Of a DNA stretch of 28,585 bases, positions 1-8,458 are shown piece by piece (within the stretch, counting starts at the first letter, position 1; each line of letters begins with the position of its first letter). Source of the DNA: DASZBR01 sp033763845 (GTDB lineage: Bacteria; Pseudomonadota; Gammaproteobacteria; DASZBR01); NCBI GenBank assembly GCA_033763845.1, contig JANRJR010000048.1:1-28585 (forward strand), given 5' to 3'. The position numbers and the translations under genes were made by a program. The notes beneath the pieces were generated by a model, which was given only the letters and a program-made list of their open reading frames with translations, was not told the origin of the DNA and ran no database searches.

Positions 1-764
1 TACGCGCGCATAAAATCATTAAAATCTTTATCGCCGTATTTATCATCACCCACTAAAGGATGACCGGCATGCATCGCATGCAATCGAATTTGGTGCATTC
101 TTCCCGTTTCAGGAAAGGCTTCCAATAACGTCGTTTTTTCAAATTTTTTTATTACTTTAAAAGTCGTTATAGAAATTTTGCCCTCTAAAGGCTCGTTTAT
201 TTTAGTTAACTTTAAGGGCCACTGGCCTTTGACTAATAAAACATATTTTTTCTTGGCTTTCGCTTCACGAAATAATTCATGAATAATTTTTAATATGCTG
301 GGCTTTTTCGCTATCAGTAAACATCCTGACGTTTCGCGATCTATTCTGTGAGCTAATTCTAAATATTTATCATGCGGACGCATCATGCGAAGTAATTCAA
401 TGACGCCCGCTTTTACACCACTTCCGCCATGCACCGCTAAACCGCTAGGCTTATTAAGCACCAATAATTGCTTATCTTCGTATAAAATTCGCGAATTTAA
501 TAAATCCGACATTTCGTGGCTGATTTTAGAAGGAAGATTTTTGACGCGCACAGCATCTTTTAATGGCGGCATGCGAATTAAATCATTAGGCTGAATGCGG
601 TAATCCGGATCCACGCGCTTTTTATTCACGCGTACTTCACCCTTGCGGATGATTCTATAGAGACGGCTTTTCGGAAGCTCTTTGTAGCGCGTGTGCAGGA
701 AGTTATCGAGGCGTTGCCCTTCGAATTGGGGATCTACTTTTATAAAATGTACTTGAGTCGTCAT
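1..764 (-). CDS. rluC: 23S rRNA pseudouridine synthase RluC (3' end beyond window)
   Basis: Isomerises specific uridines of 23S rRNA (in E. coli U955, U2504 and U2580) to pseudouridine during 50S assembly. About 254 residues are visible and the frame is open to base 1, so the C-terminus is missing. An S4 RNA-binding domain covers roughly residues 16-75, with GQRLDNFL at 16-23 and a KSRLYRIIRKGEVRVN stretch. The synthase domain carries HRIDRETSG at 139-147 with catalytic Asp142, and the later GRMHQIRLHAMHAGHPLVGD segment. The ATG at 764 gives the usual RluC-like beginning (short polar stretch, then VHFIKVD); upstream ATGs are out of frame. It is divergent from proS across 45 bp. The S4 domain and motif favour RluC over RluA/RluD, but the exact member is from memory of the family. 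Confidence 0.93.
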   Translation of the reverse strand, partial: MTTQVHFIKVDPQFEGQRLDNFLHTRYKELPKSRLYRIIRKGEVRVNKKRVDPDYRIQPNDLIRMPPLKDAVRVKNLPSKISHEMSDLLNSRILYEDKQLLVLNKPSGLAVHGGSGVKAGVIELLRMMRPHDKYLELAHRIDRETSGCLLIAKKPSILKIIHELFREAKAKKKYVLLVKGQWPLKLTKINEPLEGKISITTFKVIKKFEKTTLLEAFPETGRMHQIRLHAMHAGHPLVGDDKYGDKDFNDFMRA

Positions 765-809
765 CCCGGCATGATACCATTTCTCTCTTTATATTAGGGT
801 ATACGGACC

Positions 810-2045
810 ATGCTAGCCTCAAAATATTTCCTCTCGACCTCAAAAGAAGTCCCTTCGGACGCAGAAATCATTAGTCATCAGCTTATGCTGAGAGCTGGAT
901 TGATCCGAAAGTTGGCTTCTGGTTTATATACCTGGATGCCGCTGGGTTTAAAAATTCTCTCAAAAGTCGAAAATATTATCCGCGAAGAAATGAATAAAGC
1001 AGGTGCGTTAGAGCTATTAATGCCTGCCATTCAGCCTTCTGAATTATGGATTGAATCTAAACGCTGGCAAAAATACGGTCCGGAATTGCTTCGCATTAAA
1101 GACAGACACGAGCGCGATTTTTGTTTTGGCCCGACACACGAAGAAGTCATCACTGACATAGCGCGCAAAGAATTACAAAGCTATAAGCAACTTCCCGTCT
1201 GTTTTTATCAAATTCAAACGAAATTTAGAGATGAAATTCGTCCTCGATTTGGCGTCATGCGCGCAAGAGAATTTTTGATGAAAGATGCCTATTCTTTTCA
1301 CTTAAATAAATCTTCTCTCGAAGAGACTTATAATATTATGTTCAATGCGTACCAAAATATATTCAAAAGATTAGGCTTAGATTTTCGTGCCGTAAAAGCC
1401 GACACAGGAAATATTGGCGGAAGCGCATCACATGAATTTCAAGTCATTGCACAATCCGGTGAAGATATTTTGGCGTTTTCTGATGAAAGTGATTTCGCTA
1501 TCAACATAGAATTAAATCATGATCTGAAAGACGGCGATCCGAGTCCGGATGGCAAAGGCAAATTAAAATTAGCGCGCGGCATTGAAGTGGGACATATATT
1601 TCAATTGGGTGATTTATATTCACAAGCCTTAAAAGCAGAAATTACCGATGAAACCGGCAAAAAAATTCCTATGCAAATGGGATGTTATGGCATTGGCGTA
1701 TCTCGCATTGTCGCCGCTGCGATTGAACAGTGTAATGACGAGAAGGGAATTATTTGGCCAAAAGCGATGGCGCCGTTTGAGCTAGTAATTATTCCAGTTA
1801 ATGATACCGTAAAAGAAACCTGCGAAAAAATTTATCAAGATTTAATCAAACAAAATATTGATGTGTTATATGATGATCGCGATTCACGATTAGGCGCAAA
1901 ATTAGCGGATTGTGAATTAATTGGTATCCCAAAAAGAATTGTCGTGGGTGATAGAAATTTAAAAAACAATCAAGTTGAATTTCAAGGGCGCATGGACAAA
2001 GAAGCGAAATTAATTGGCATCAATGATATTTTAGGAGCCTTATGA
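810..2045 (+). CDS. proS: Prolyl-tRNA synthetase lacking the INS editing domain
   Basis: Charges tRNA-Pro with proline in the cytosol. The class II catalytic core is complete: TxE-like GPTHEE around 108-112, motif 2 in FRDEIRPRFGVMRAREF at 139-155, and motif 3 in GCYGIGVSR at 291-299. The anticodon-binding domain follows from about 323. At 411 residues it is far shorter than the usual bacterial form of about 570. The family sequence is normal up to SDFAINIEL (228-235) and resumes at GDPSPDGKG (242-250), so almost the whole YbaK-like insertion domain (about 165 residues) that hydrolyses mischarged Ala-tRNA-Pro is gone. The junction is in frame and both flanks are well conserved, so this looks like an evolved deletion rather than a pseudogene. 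The stop overlaps the next gene by 4 bp (ATGA). Confidence 0.95.
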   Translation: MLASKYFLSTSKEVPSDAEIISHQLMLRAGLIRKLASGLYTWMPLGLKILSKVENIIREEMNKAGALELLMPAIQPSELWIESKRWQKYGPELLRIKDRHERDFCFGPTHEEVITDIARKELQSYKQLPVCFYQIQTKFRDEIRPRFGVMRAREFLMKDAYSFHLNKSSLEETYNIMFNAYQNIFKRLGLDFRAVKADTGNIGGSASHEFQVIAQSGEDILAFSDESDFAINIELNHDLKDGDPSPDGKGKLKLARGIEVGHIFQLGDLYSQALKAEITDETGKKIPMQMGCYGIGVSRIVAAAIEQCNDEKGIIWPKAMAPFELVIIPVNDTVKETCEKIYQDLIKQNIDVLYDDRDSRLGAKLADCELIGIPKRIVVGDRNLKNNQVEFQGRMDKEAKLIGINDILGAL

Positions 2046-2401
2046 ATATTTTAATCTATATATTACTGGGCTTAACTGCAGGCGCCTTTAGTGGAATTGT
2101 AGGCATCGGCGGTGGAATTATCATTGTTCCTGCATTAGTTTTTTTCTTTGGCATGACACAACATTTAGCACAGGGCACAACATTAGCATTAATGGTTCCG
2201 CCCATTGGAATATTAGCTGCATGGACCTATTATAATCAGGGTTATGTTGACATGAAGGTTGCGCTATTTGTAGCGATTGGGTTTTTACTGGGTGGGTTAA
2301 TTGGTGCTAAAGTAGCTGTGATGCTGCCCAATCATGTATTGAAAAAAATATTTGCGTTCGTGTTATTTGCGATTGGGATAAAGATGCTAGTGAGTAAATA
2401 G
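2042..2401 (+). CDS. Half-size TSUP (TauE/SafE, DUF81) membrane transporter
   Basis: An integral membrane protein of the sulfite exporter TauE/SafE family. Canonical members have about 250 residues made of two repeated halves; this one has 119 residues and only one half. The family signature is clear near the N-terminus: a first helix running into GIVGIGGGIIIVPAL (19-33), followed by QGTTLALMVPP. About four hydrophobic segments are visible, and it ends cleanly with a last helix and SK. Such single-repeat proteins presumably work as dimers. Substrate unknown; the family moves sulfite, sulfonates or other organic anions. It overlaps proS by 4 bp and so is probably translationally coupled. Confidence 0.85.
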   Translation: MNILIYILLGLTAGAFSGIVGIGGGIIIVPALVFFFGMTQHLAQGTTLALMVPPIGILAAWTYYNQGYVDMKVALFVAIGFLLGGLIGAKVAVMLPNHVLKKIFAFVLFAIGIKMLVSK

Positions 2402-2404
2402 ATG

Positions 2405-2439
2405 GAGATCCCTCGTCGCTACGCTCCCTCGGGATGACA
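2405..2439. repeat. Palindromic intergenic repeat (ATCCC...GGGAT type)
   Basis: A GC-rich element just after the transporter stop, of the form GATCCCTCG-n-CGCTACGCTCC-CTCGGGATGAC. Outer arms ATCCC (2408-2412) and GGGAT (2431-2435) are complementary. It resembles the widespread short repeat seen in Rickettsiales, Legionellales and other bacteria that reads TCATCCCGAG...CGAGGGATC on the other strand. That comparison is from memory. It supplies the stop codon and last residues of the converging HXXEE gene. No second copy was seen in this window. Confidence 0.55.
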
Positions 2440-2934
2440 CCGCCGTACACACCAATCCACCCCAAACCCCATCAAAAAACTCACAAAAATCGACACAATC
2501 ATAACGATCACGGAAATTAATAAAAACGTCAACGTATGATGCACACTCTGTAAAACATCATCTCGCTCTTGGTACAACACCGTTGCACAAAACGGAACCG
2601 TCAACAAAAGAGAACTCCATGTCCCCGCTAACATTTTTCGCTCCCATATTGAAGCTACAACATGCTGCAAACCATTAATGAGAATTGAAAACGTCATAAT
2701 CACCGCAAGCGCATGAATCAGCTCACCCATCACATAATAATTAACTACGGAAATAATCAACACTGTCAAACTCAAAATACTGACCGCATAAATAAAAATC
2801 ATCCGGGTATAAAAATATCCACCAATCAATCTAAAAAGTGTCGGCACCGTATAATCAAAATTTACGCACTCTTCGATATTATGAATAATAAAAAACAACG
2901 GTAATGCAATGGCAAACAACAAAGAATTCATCAT
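2419..2934 (-). CDS. HXXEE domain membrane protein
   Basis: A 171-residue polytopic membrane protein with about five hydrophobic helices. The first helix ends in HNIEE (18-22), the defining HxxEE motif of Pfam family HXXEE. The family's second conserved block is also present: a His in NGLQHVVASIWERKM followed by a helix starting AGTWSS. Function unknown; the conserved His/Glu residues inside the membrane suggest an enzyme or metal site. Two adjacent ATGs (2934 and 2931) follow an AGG; either could be used. The last residues (CHPEGA) and the stop are encoded by the palindromic repeat, so the original C-terminus may have been different. It lies 14 bp after the SH3b gene on the same strand, probably cotranscribed. 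Confidence 0.8.
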   Translation of the reverse strand: MMNSLLFAIALPLFFIIHNIEECVNFDYTVPTLFRLIGGYFYTRMIFIYAVSILSLTVLIISVVNYYVMGELIHALAVIMTFSILINGLQHVVASIWERKMLAGTWSSLLLTVPFCATVLYQERDDVLQSVHHTLTFLLISVIVMIVSIFVSFLMGFGVDWCVRRCHPEGA

Positions 2935-2948
2935 AACCTATTCTCGCA

Positions 2949-3386
2949 TTAAGTTTTTTTCTTTGCCTTATCATCGCCCGGTGATACCGCCCACAATTGT
3001 CCCAAATTTTGATTCAACTGTGTCATGTTTTCGATATTTTTCTGCATATAATCCGAAAAAGACGCTTGAAATTCTTGTTGCTGTTTTTCAATTCGGTCCA
3101 TAATCTGCTTTGCGGCTTTTGGATCATTGGTTCCCGAAATCTGTACTGACATTTGTGGATAGCCTGACTTCTGCAATGCATCTTTGCTGACCCAACCAAC
3201 ATTTCCATTCGTCGGATCACCTACTTTTATCCATTCGCCTTGCGTAAAAATAGGAACGATCGCTTGCCCCTCTTTCACGGTTGCAATAACATTCGATTTT
3301 GAATCCGGATTTTGATACAACGACAATGGCGTCGCGAACACGCTGAACGATAGTAACATCGAGCAACCAATCATAAATCGCTTCAT
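2949..3386 (-). CDS. Secreted SH3b-domain protein with C-terminal coiled coil
   Basis: A 145-residue exported protein. Residues 1-18 form a signal peptide (MKR, hydrophobic core, VFA cleavage site). An SH3b domain follows at about 20-72 (ATVKEGQ, EWIKVG, GNVGWVSKDAL), as in bacterial cell-wall-binding or periplasmic proteins. Residues 90-130 are a Gln/Asn-rich amphipathic helix, probably a coiled coil, and the tail is KAKKKT. The frame is open further upstream to 3434, but the ATG at 3386 has a strong GGAGGTG ribosome site and starts the signal peptide, so it is preferred. No enzymatic domain is seen. Role inferred as periplasmic or envelope-associated. It is divergent from thyA across 33 bp. 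Confidence 0.75.
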   Translation of the reverse strand: MKRFMIGCSMLLSFSVFATPLSLYQNPDSKSNVIATVKEGQAIVPIFTQGEWIKVGDPTNGNVGWVSKDALQKSGYPQMSVQISGTNDPKAAKQIMDRIEKQQQEFQASFSDYMQKNIENMTQLNQNLGQLWAVSPGDDKAKKKT

Positions 3387-3419
3387 AACACCTCCATGAG
3401 CTAAAGGATCTAAAACAAC

Positions 3420-4214
3420 ATGAAACAGTACCACGATTTCTTGAGGACCATTCTAGCAAATGGGACATCCAAAGACGATAGAACTGGTGTTGGCACTTAT
3501 AGCATTTTCGGATACCAAATGCGTTTTAACCTGCACGAAGGCTTCCCTCTTGTTACAACAAAAAAAATTCATTTGAAAAGCATTATTCATGAATTGCTTT
3601 GGTTTTTGAGTGGAAATACTAACGTAAAATACCTTCAAGAAAATGGTGTACGTATCTGGAATGAATGGGCTGATGAAAACGGAGATCTAGGCCCCGTGTA
3701 TGGCAAACAATGGCGAAGCTGGAACAGCCCTACACGCGGAAATATTGATCAAATCGCAGACGTCATTCAAGAAATTAAACAAAACCCTTACTCACGTCGC
3801 CTAATTGTCAATAGCTGGAATGTCGGTGAATTAGATGAAATGGCATTGCTACCCTGCCATGCGTTATTTCAGTTTTATGTCGCAGATAAAAAACTTTCGT
3901 GCCAATTATATCAACGCAGCGCCGATGCTTTTTTAGGCGTTCCGTTTAATATTGCATCTTATGCTTTGTTAACACACATGATTGCACAACAAACTGATTT
4001 AGGGGTAGGAGAGTTTATTTGGACCGGTGGTGATTGCCATATTTATTCCAACCATCTTGAACAAGTTAATACGCAGTTATTGCGCGAACCCCTCGCACTT
4101 CCACAACTACATTTCACCCGAAAGCCAAATTCTATATTTGATTATCAATTTGACGATATAGCGATACAAAACTATCAGCATCACGCTCCCATTGCAGGCA
4201 AGGTTGCTGTTTAA
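3420..4214 (+). CDS. thyA: Thymidylate synthase
   Basis: Methylates dUMP to dTMP using 5,10-methylenetetrahydrofolate. Full length at 264 residues, the same as the E. coli enzyme. It shows DDRTGVGT (19-26), WNEWADENGDLGPVYGKQWR (80-99), the catalytic Cys146 in LLPCHALFQFYV, the dUMP-binding RSADAFLGVPFNIASYALLTH stretch, and the C-terminal APIAGKVAV closing segment. The next gene, waaP, starts on the base after the thyA stop, so thyA heads an operon with two LPS genes. No promoter was clear in the short divergent gap. Confidence 0.98.
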   Translation: MKQYHDFLRTILANGTSKDDRTGVGTYSIFGYQMRFNLHEGFPLVTTKKIHLKSIIHELLWFLSGNTNVKYLQENGVRIWNEWADENGDLGPVYGKQWRSWNSPTRGNIDQIADVIQEIKQNPYSRRLIVNSWNVGELDEMALLPCHALFQFYVADKKLSCQLYQRSADAFLGVPFNIASYALLTHMIAQQTDLGVGEFIWTGGDCHIYSNHLEQVNTQLLREPLALPQLHFTRKPNSIFDYQFDDIAIQNYQHHAPIAGKVAV

Positions 4215-4988
4215 ATGAAATTACTTTTACCACCATCCTGGATAGAACGCTGGAAAACGCCCGCGGTGTTTGATTACGCGCTTTCATTACAAGGTGAAAT
4301 CTTCCGGGAGCAGCCGGGTAGAAAAACACTTAAATTCCACGAATTTGGACGAAATTATTTTATTAAAATGCACTTTGGTGTGGGCTGGAAAGAAATTTTC
4401 AAAAATTTAATCCAGTTTAAATTTCCCATCTTAGGCGCACAAAATGAAGTATATGCGATTGAAAGACTGCAGCATTTTAATTTTACACCAAAATTAATGG
4501 GTTATGGTTGGCGTGGAAATAATCCTGCTACACAACAATCTTTTGTGATCACTGAAGCGCTCGAAAACACGATTAGCCTAGAAGATTATTGCCGTGACTG
4601 GAAAACGCATCCTCCTACACTTAAAGAAAAATGGCATTTGATTAAACAAGCTGCACATATTGCAAAAACAATGCACGAAAAAGGCGTAAATCATCGCGAT
4701 TTTTATATTTGCCACTTTTTACTTCACAAAAACACAAATCATCTTACTGTCATTGACTGGCATCGCGCACAGCTTCGCTCTAAAGTTCCGTTTCGATGGA
4801 AAGTGAAAGATATTGCAGGATTGCTTTTTTCTTCCATGGATCTTGGATTGACACAACGAGATTTATGGCGATTTATGCGTGTCTATAATAAAGCCTATGA
4901 ACCGCTTTTCTGGAGATGCGTGATAAAACGCGCCGTCAAATTATATCGCAAAACTTTTAAGCGAGAACCAAACTATGTTCAACGATAA
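4215..4988 (+). CDS. waaP: LPS core heptose kinase WaaP/RfaP-like
   Basis: A kinase-fold protein that by family phosphorylates heptose I of the lipopolysaccharide inner core at the cytoplasmic face. 257 residues, near the family's 265. Kinase features: Lys51 in FIKMH (ATP Lys), Glu78 in QNEVYAIERL, the catalytic loop HRDFYICHFLL (160-170; Asp162), and the Asp181 of VIDWHRAQ in place of DFG. It directly abuts thyA and overlaps the following glycosyltransferase by 14 bp, which supports an LPS core role. Confidence 0.9.
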   Translation: MKLLLPPSWIERWKTPAVFDYALSLQGEIFREQPGRKTLKFHEFGRNYFIKMHFGVGWKEIFKNLIQFKFPILGAQNEVYAIERLQHFNFTPKLMGYGWRGNNPATQQSFVITEALENTISLEDYCRDWKTHPPTLKEKWHLIKQAAHIAKTMHEKGVNHRDFYICHFLLHKNTNHLTVIDWHRAQLRSKVPFRWKVKDIAGLLFSSMDLGLTQRDLWRFMRVYNKAYEPLFWRCVIKRAVKLYRKTFKREPNYVQR

Positions 4989-5931
4989 GCCCATTTTGAT
5001 TATCACGCCGGAACGGCTGGGTGATACTTTATTATGTACGCCTGCGATTCATTATTTGAAAACCAATTATCCGAATTTACATATTGATGTATATGCATTT
5101 TCAGAACTGTCCGCGCAAACCCTCAAAAATAATCCAGATATTCGAAATATTATTATGCTTCATCAAAAATTTGATCCAAATGAGTATGCGTTTGCGATCA
5201 ATATTCATGGTGAAAAATATCTTACGGCGCCCTTTGAAAATATTAATTTAAAAATTTATAACTTACCGCCGATTGATTACTCTCGTCCGCAAGCAGAATT
5301 TGCATTAGAATTCATGCAAAATCTCAGCTCTGAGCATTTTGACATCAAAGAGAGGCATTACCGTTTATTTCCAGACCAAACCGATCGAAATTATGTTAAA
5401 GATTTATTAGTTCAAAATCAGGTCGATTTTGATAATGACATTTTGGTGGGCTGTCAAATTGGATGTCATAGCATTGCCAAAAAAAAATGGGCGATTTTTC
5501 GGAAAAAACTTACTCACCCTAAAATCTGGCCTTTTGAATATTTTTTGGAACTTGCGGAGCGTTTATACAAACATAACCCACATATCCGTTTAGTACTGAC
5601 AGGCTCACACAGTGAAAAAATTTTAGGCAACCGCTTATGCAAAAAAATCCCCAGCGCGATTAACCTCATTGATAAAACGAATATCTTACAACTGCGTGCA
5701 TTAATTGATGCGATGGATTTATTTATTTCACCCGACACCGGCGTAATGCATGTTGCATGCAGTGCAGATATTCCCATGATTGCATTATTTGGCCCAACGA
5801 ATTTAGCCAGAACGGGTCCTTATCCAACACTCAAAAATCTTACGGTTCTGCAAGAAAAAAACATGGAAGATATTTCTGTTAATCGCGTCTATAACGCGGT
5901 GCTGAAAAAAATATCACATCATTTGCAATAA
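4975..5931 (+). CDS. Glycosyltransferase family 9 (heptosyltransferase-like)
   Basis: Probably adds a heptose (or related sugar) from an ADP-activated donor to the LPS core. 318 residues. The N-terminal Rossmann-like domain carries RLGDTLLCTPAIHYLKTNYP (14-33), the GT9 hallmark. The C-terminal domain carries SPDTGVMHVACSADIPMIAL (252-271) followed by FGPT, the donor-binding motif of the family. The acceptor cannot be told from sequence (WaaC, WaaF and WaaQ are all possible). It follows waaP with a 14-bp overlap. Its last 18 bp overlap the 3' end of mpl on the opposite strand. Confidence 0.88.
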   Translation: MFNDKPILIITPERLGDTLLCTPAIHYLKTNYPNLHIDVYAFSELSAQTLKNNPDIRNIIMLHQKFDPNEYAFAINIHGEKYLTAPFENINLKIYNLPPIDYSRPQAEFALEFMQNLSSEHFDIKERHYRLFPDQTDRNYVKDLLVQNQVDFDNDILVGCQIGCHSIAKKKWAIFRKKLTHPKIWPFEYFLELAERLYKHNPHIRLVLTGSHSEKILGNRLCKKIPSAINLIDKTNILQLRALIDAMDLFISPDTGVMHVACSADIPMIALFGPTNLARTGPYPTLKNLTVLQEKNMEDISVNRVYNAVLKKISHHLQ

Positions 5932-7206
5932 TTTTTGAGATAATCCACCGAATCCCCCATTGCTCATTAACACAATATGAGCGCCTGGTTTCGTATGCAA
6001 TAGCAGATGATCAATAATCGCCTGAGTGGAATCTAATACAGTGGCAGATGTTGTACATTGCCTTGCAACCTGATCAATTCCCCAATCTTGTGACGGTCGC
6101 AAAAATATTACCTCATCCGCAATGATTAATGATTTAGATAAAGTATCTTTATGTACGCCTAACTTCATAGTATTCGACGCACATTCGATAACGGCAATAA
6201 TTTTATCGTTACCCACTTTTTGACGAAGGCCTTCCAGCGTTGTTTGAATGGCTGTGGGATGATGAGCAAAATCATCATAGATAACAATCCCCCGTTTTTC
6301 GCCTAATATTTCTAGTCGTCGCTTGACGTTTTTAAATTCACTTAACGCTTTCAGCGCTGTATCAATAGAAACACCTACATGTGCACACGCTTTAGTCGCA
6401 GCTAATGCATTCAATAAATTATGCTTTCCCAATAAATTCCAGCTTAATGATTTTAATAAACTAAAATCTTTTTCACTGAAATATTCTATTAGCGTCCAGC
6501 AACCGCGCGACAAAACATCAGCAATGTTCTCATCCATTTGATTGGCCACAATCAAGCCGTTCTGTGGAACGGTTCTAATTAAATATTCAAATTGTGTTTT
6601 TACTGCATCTAAATCTTTAAAAATATCAGCGTGATCAAATTCTAGATTATTCAATATTAAAGTATCAGGATGGTAGTGAATGAATTTTGAGCGTTTATCA
6701 AAAAACGCACTGTCATACTCGTCCGCTTCGATGACAAAATATTGTCCACCACCCAATTTTGCTGACACACCAAAATCCTCAGGAACACCGCCCACCAAAA
6801 ATCCGGGCTTCAATCCCGCATATTCCAATATCCATGCAACCATGCTAGTTGTTGTTGTTTTTCCATGTGTACCCGATATTGCAATCACGTGTTTATTTTT
6901 CAGAATATTTTTAGCCACCCATTCCGGCCCTGAAAAATAATTTAATTTTCGATTTAAAATTTCTTCTACAACAGGCTTGCCACGCGACAATGCATTGCCA
7001 ATAATAATTTCGTCAGGATTTAACACCAATTGATTAGACTCATAGCCGGAAATTAATTGAATATCATGGGATTCCAATTGCGTACTCATCGGCGGGTAAA
7101 CATTTTGGTCTGAACCTGTAACCTTAAATCCCATTTCGCGGGCCAACATTGCAACCCCACCCATGAAGGTTCCACAAATGCCTAAAATATGTATATGCTT
7201 GGTCAT
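5914..7206 (-). CDS. mpl: UDP-MurNAc:tripeptide ligase Mpl (murein recycling)
   Basis: Attaches recycled L-Ala-gamma-D-Glu-meso-DAP to UDP-N-acetylmuramate in the cytosol. 430 residues, close to the E. coli 457. Mur ligase pattern: an N-terminal UDP-binding Rossmann domain (HIHILGICGTFMGG), P-loop GTHGKTTTT (112-120), EADEYDSAFFDKRSKF as in Mpl rather than MurC, LNNLEFDHADIF, and the C-terminal DDFAHHPTAI. The combination GTFMGG plus EADEYD marks Mpl. Its start overlaps the stop of the upstream GT2 gene by 4 bp. The 3' end overlaps the GT9 gene tail to tail. Confidence 0.95.
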   Translation of the reverse strand: MTKHIHILGICGTFMGGVAMLAREMGFKVTGSDQNVYPPMSTQLESHDIQLISGYESNQLVLNPDEIIIGNALSRGKPVVEEILNRKLNYFSGPEWVAKNILKNKHVIAISGTHGKTTTTSMVAWILEYAGLKPGFLVGGVPEDFGVSAKLGGGQYFVIEADEYDSAFFDKRSKFIHYHPDTLILNNLEFDHADIFKDLDAVKTQFEYLIRTVPQNGLIVANQMDENIADVLSRGCWTLIEYFSEKDFSLLKSLSWNLLGKHNLLNALAATKACAHVGVSIDTALKALSEFKNVKRRLEILGEKRGIVIYDDFAHHPTAIQTTLEGLRQKVGNDKIIAVIECASNTMKLGVHKDTLSKSLIIADEVIFLRPSQDWGIDQVARQCTTSATVLDSTQAIIDHLLLHTKPGAHIVLMSNGGFGGLSQKLLQMM

Positions 7207-7976
7207 TTCAATACGTCCTCAATTTTTTTAATGCCGCGACGAACTGTTTTTGCCCTGGCGCCCAACTCAGGATTTAAAATCATCGTCGCATTATTTACAT
7301 GATTCAAATATTTTCCTAGGGTTTTTGAGGGCAAAAATGTCATACCATAACCTTCATCAACTAGTTTTCGGTGCAAGATTTTTCCAGCAGGTTCATTTTC
7401 AGCATCAAATTTGAGATGGTGTTTTTTTAACAACGCCGTACGATACAACGCACAATGACTGCGTAAATAAAAATAATTTTTGCCTATACCCTCAATCGCA
7501 TGGTCTTTTTTATGAATAATAGAGTAATACACTATCTGTAACTTTCGCTCTATCGCTTTTAATGCTCGTTTATACAAGGGTTTCGATTCTAATTTCCAAG
7601 AACCGACACCCGCAATATTCTCATCTTTTTCAATTTCACTGAGTAAATACGATAACCACTGAGGATGTTTTACCAAAGTATCAGTGTGGATCGATAAAAC
7701 ATACGGCGTTGTTACGCGTGACAACCCTAGATCTAACGCACGTGCATGAGATTGTGGTGGTGTTTCACCGCGCACACCGCGTCGTTCGATGAGCTCGATC
7801 CATGGAACTGTTTTTAGATATTCTGTCGATTCATCACGAGAATTGTTGTCAATCACAATGGCATGAAAAGAGCCGGTCGGCGTGTATTTTTGCACTAATT
7901 CTAAACACAGCTTTGTTAACGCATAAGTACGATAATTTGGAATCAAAATGGTGACTTTGGTAAACGGCATTCCCAA
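7203..7976 (-). CDS. Glycosyltransferase family 2
   Basis: A GT-A fold glycosyltransferase of 257 residues, substrate unknown. N-terminus TKVTILIPNYRT then AIVIDNNSRDES (nucleotide-sugar binding) and a DxD-like TDT in LSIHTDTLVKHPQWL. There is no transmembrane segment, so it is likely cytoplasmic or peripheral. A start at the second Met (MPFTK, two codons in) is equally possible. It is coupled to mpl by a 4-bp overlap and faces an LPS core operon, suggesting an LPS or other surface glycan role. This is inference from context only. Confidence 0.8.
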   Translation of the reverse strand: MGMPFTKVTILIPNYRTYALTKLCLELVQKYTPTGSFHAIVIDNNSRDESTEYLKTVPWIELIERRGVRGETPPQSHARALDLGLSRVTTPYVLSIHTDTLVKHPQWLSYLLSEIEKDENIAGVGSWKLESKPLYKRALKAIERKLQIVYYSIIHKKDHAIEGIGKNYFYLRSHCALYRTALLKKHHLKFDAENEPAGKILHRKLVDEGYGMTFLPSKTLGKYLNHVNNATMILNPELGARAKTVRRGIKKIEDVLK

Positions 7977-8030
7977 AACTCCCTGCTAGTGTAAAATCTA
8001 TTATTATGAACCACAGGAATTATTTAATCC

Positions 8031-8453
8031 ATGCCTAAAGTAGATTTCTATTTACTCGAAAACCTTGAAAATTCTGCTGTACTTTTAACGGTCTGTCGCT
8101 TATGCGAAAAAGCCTACGATCAGCAAAAAACTGTGTTTATTCAAACTAAAAACAAACAGGAAGCGGAGCTGCTCGACAAACTACTCTGGACCTATAACGA
8201 CATCAGTTTTCTGCCTCACGCCCTGGAACCTGCAAAAAACCCCATAATTATTGGATATTCTGACTCCCCGCCCTCTGAAAAATGTGATATATTGGTCAAT
8301 CTCACACAGAATACACCAACATTTTTTAATCAGTTCCAACGTGTTATCGAAGTTGTTTCAGGGGAAGAAACTCAGCGGCAAGCTGCTCGGATACGATACC
8401 GTTTTTACCGCGACAATCAGTGTGAGTTACAGTCACATCAACTTCAGAAGTAA
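8031..8453 (+). CDS. holC: DNA polymerase III chi subunit
   Basis: The clamp-loader accessory protein that links the gamma/tau complex to single-stranded DNA-binding protein. 140 residues, the usual size. It starts with VDFYLLEN and has the family's CRLCEKAYDQQKTVFIQTKN (SSB-side helix and strand), LLWTYNDISFLPHAL, and PIIIGYSDSPPSEKCDILVN, followed by FNQFQRVIEVV. It is not in the common pepA-holC-valS neighbourhood; here it precedes a MATE transporter by 5 bp and is divergent from a GT2 gene. A TAAAAT at 7992-7997 is a possible -10 element. Confidence 0.9.
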   Translation: MPKVDFYLLENLENSAVLLTVCRLCEKAYDQQKTVFIQTKNKQEAELLDKLLWTYNDISFLPHALEPAKNPIIIGYSDSPPSEKCDILVNLTQNTPTFFNQFQRVIEVVSGEETQRQAARIRYRFYRDNQCELQSHQLQK

Positions 8454-8458
8454 TTTTT

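Noticed and set aside
810..2045. proS as a pseudogene
   Set aside because: The frame is intact, and motif 2, motif 3 and the anticodon-binding domain are conserved; only the dispensable editing domain is missing.
2713..3103. Plus-strand open frames opposite the HXXEE and SH3b genes
   Set aside because: Antisense shadows without ribosome sites or family resemblance; the minus-strand frames carry recognisable domains.
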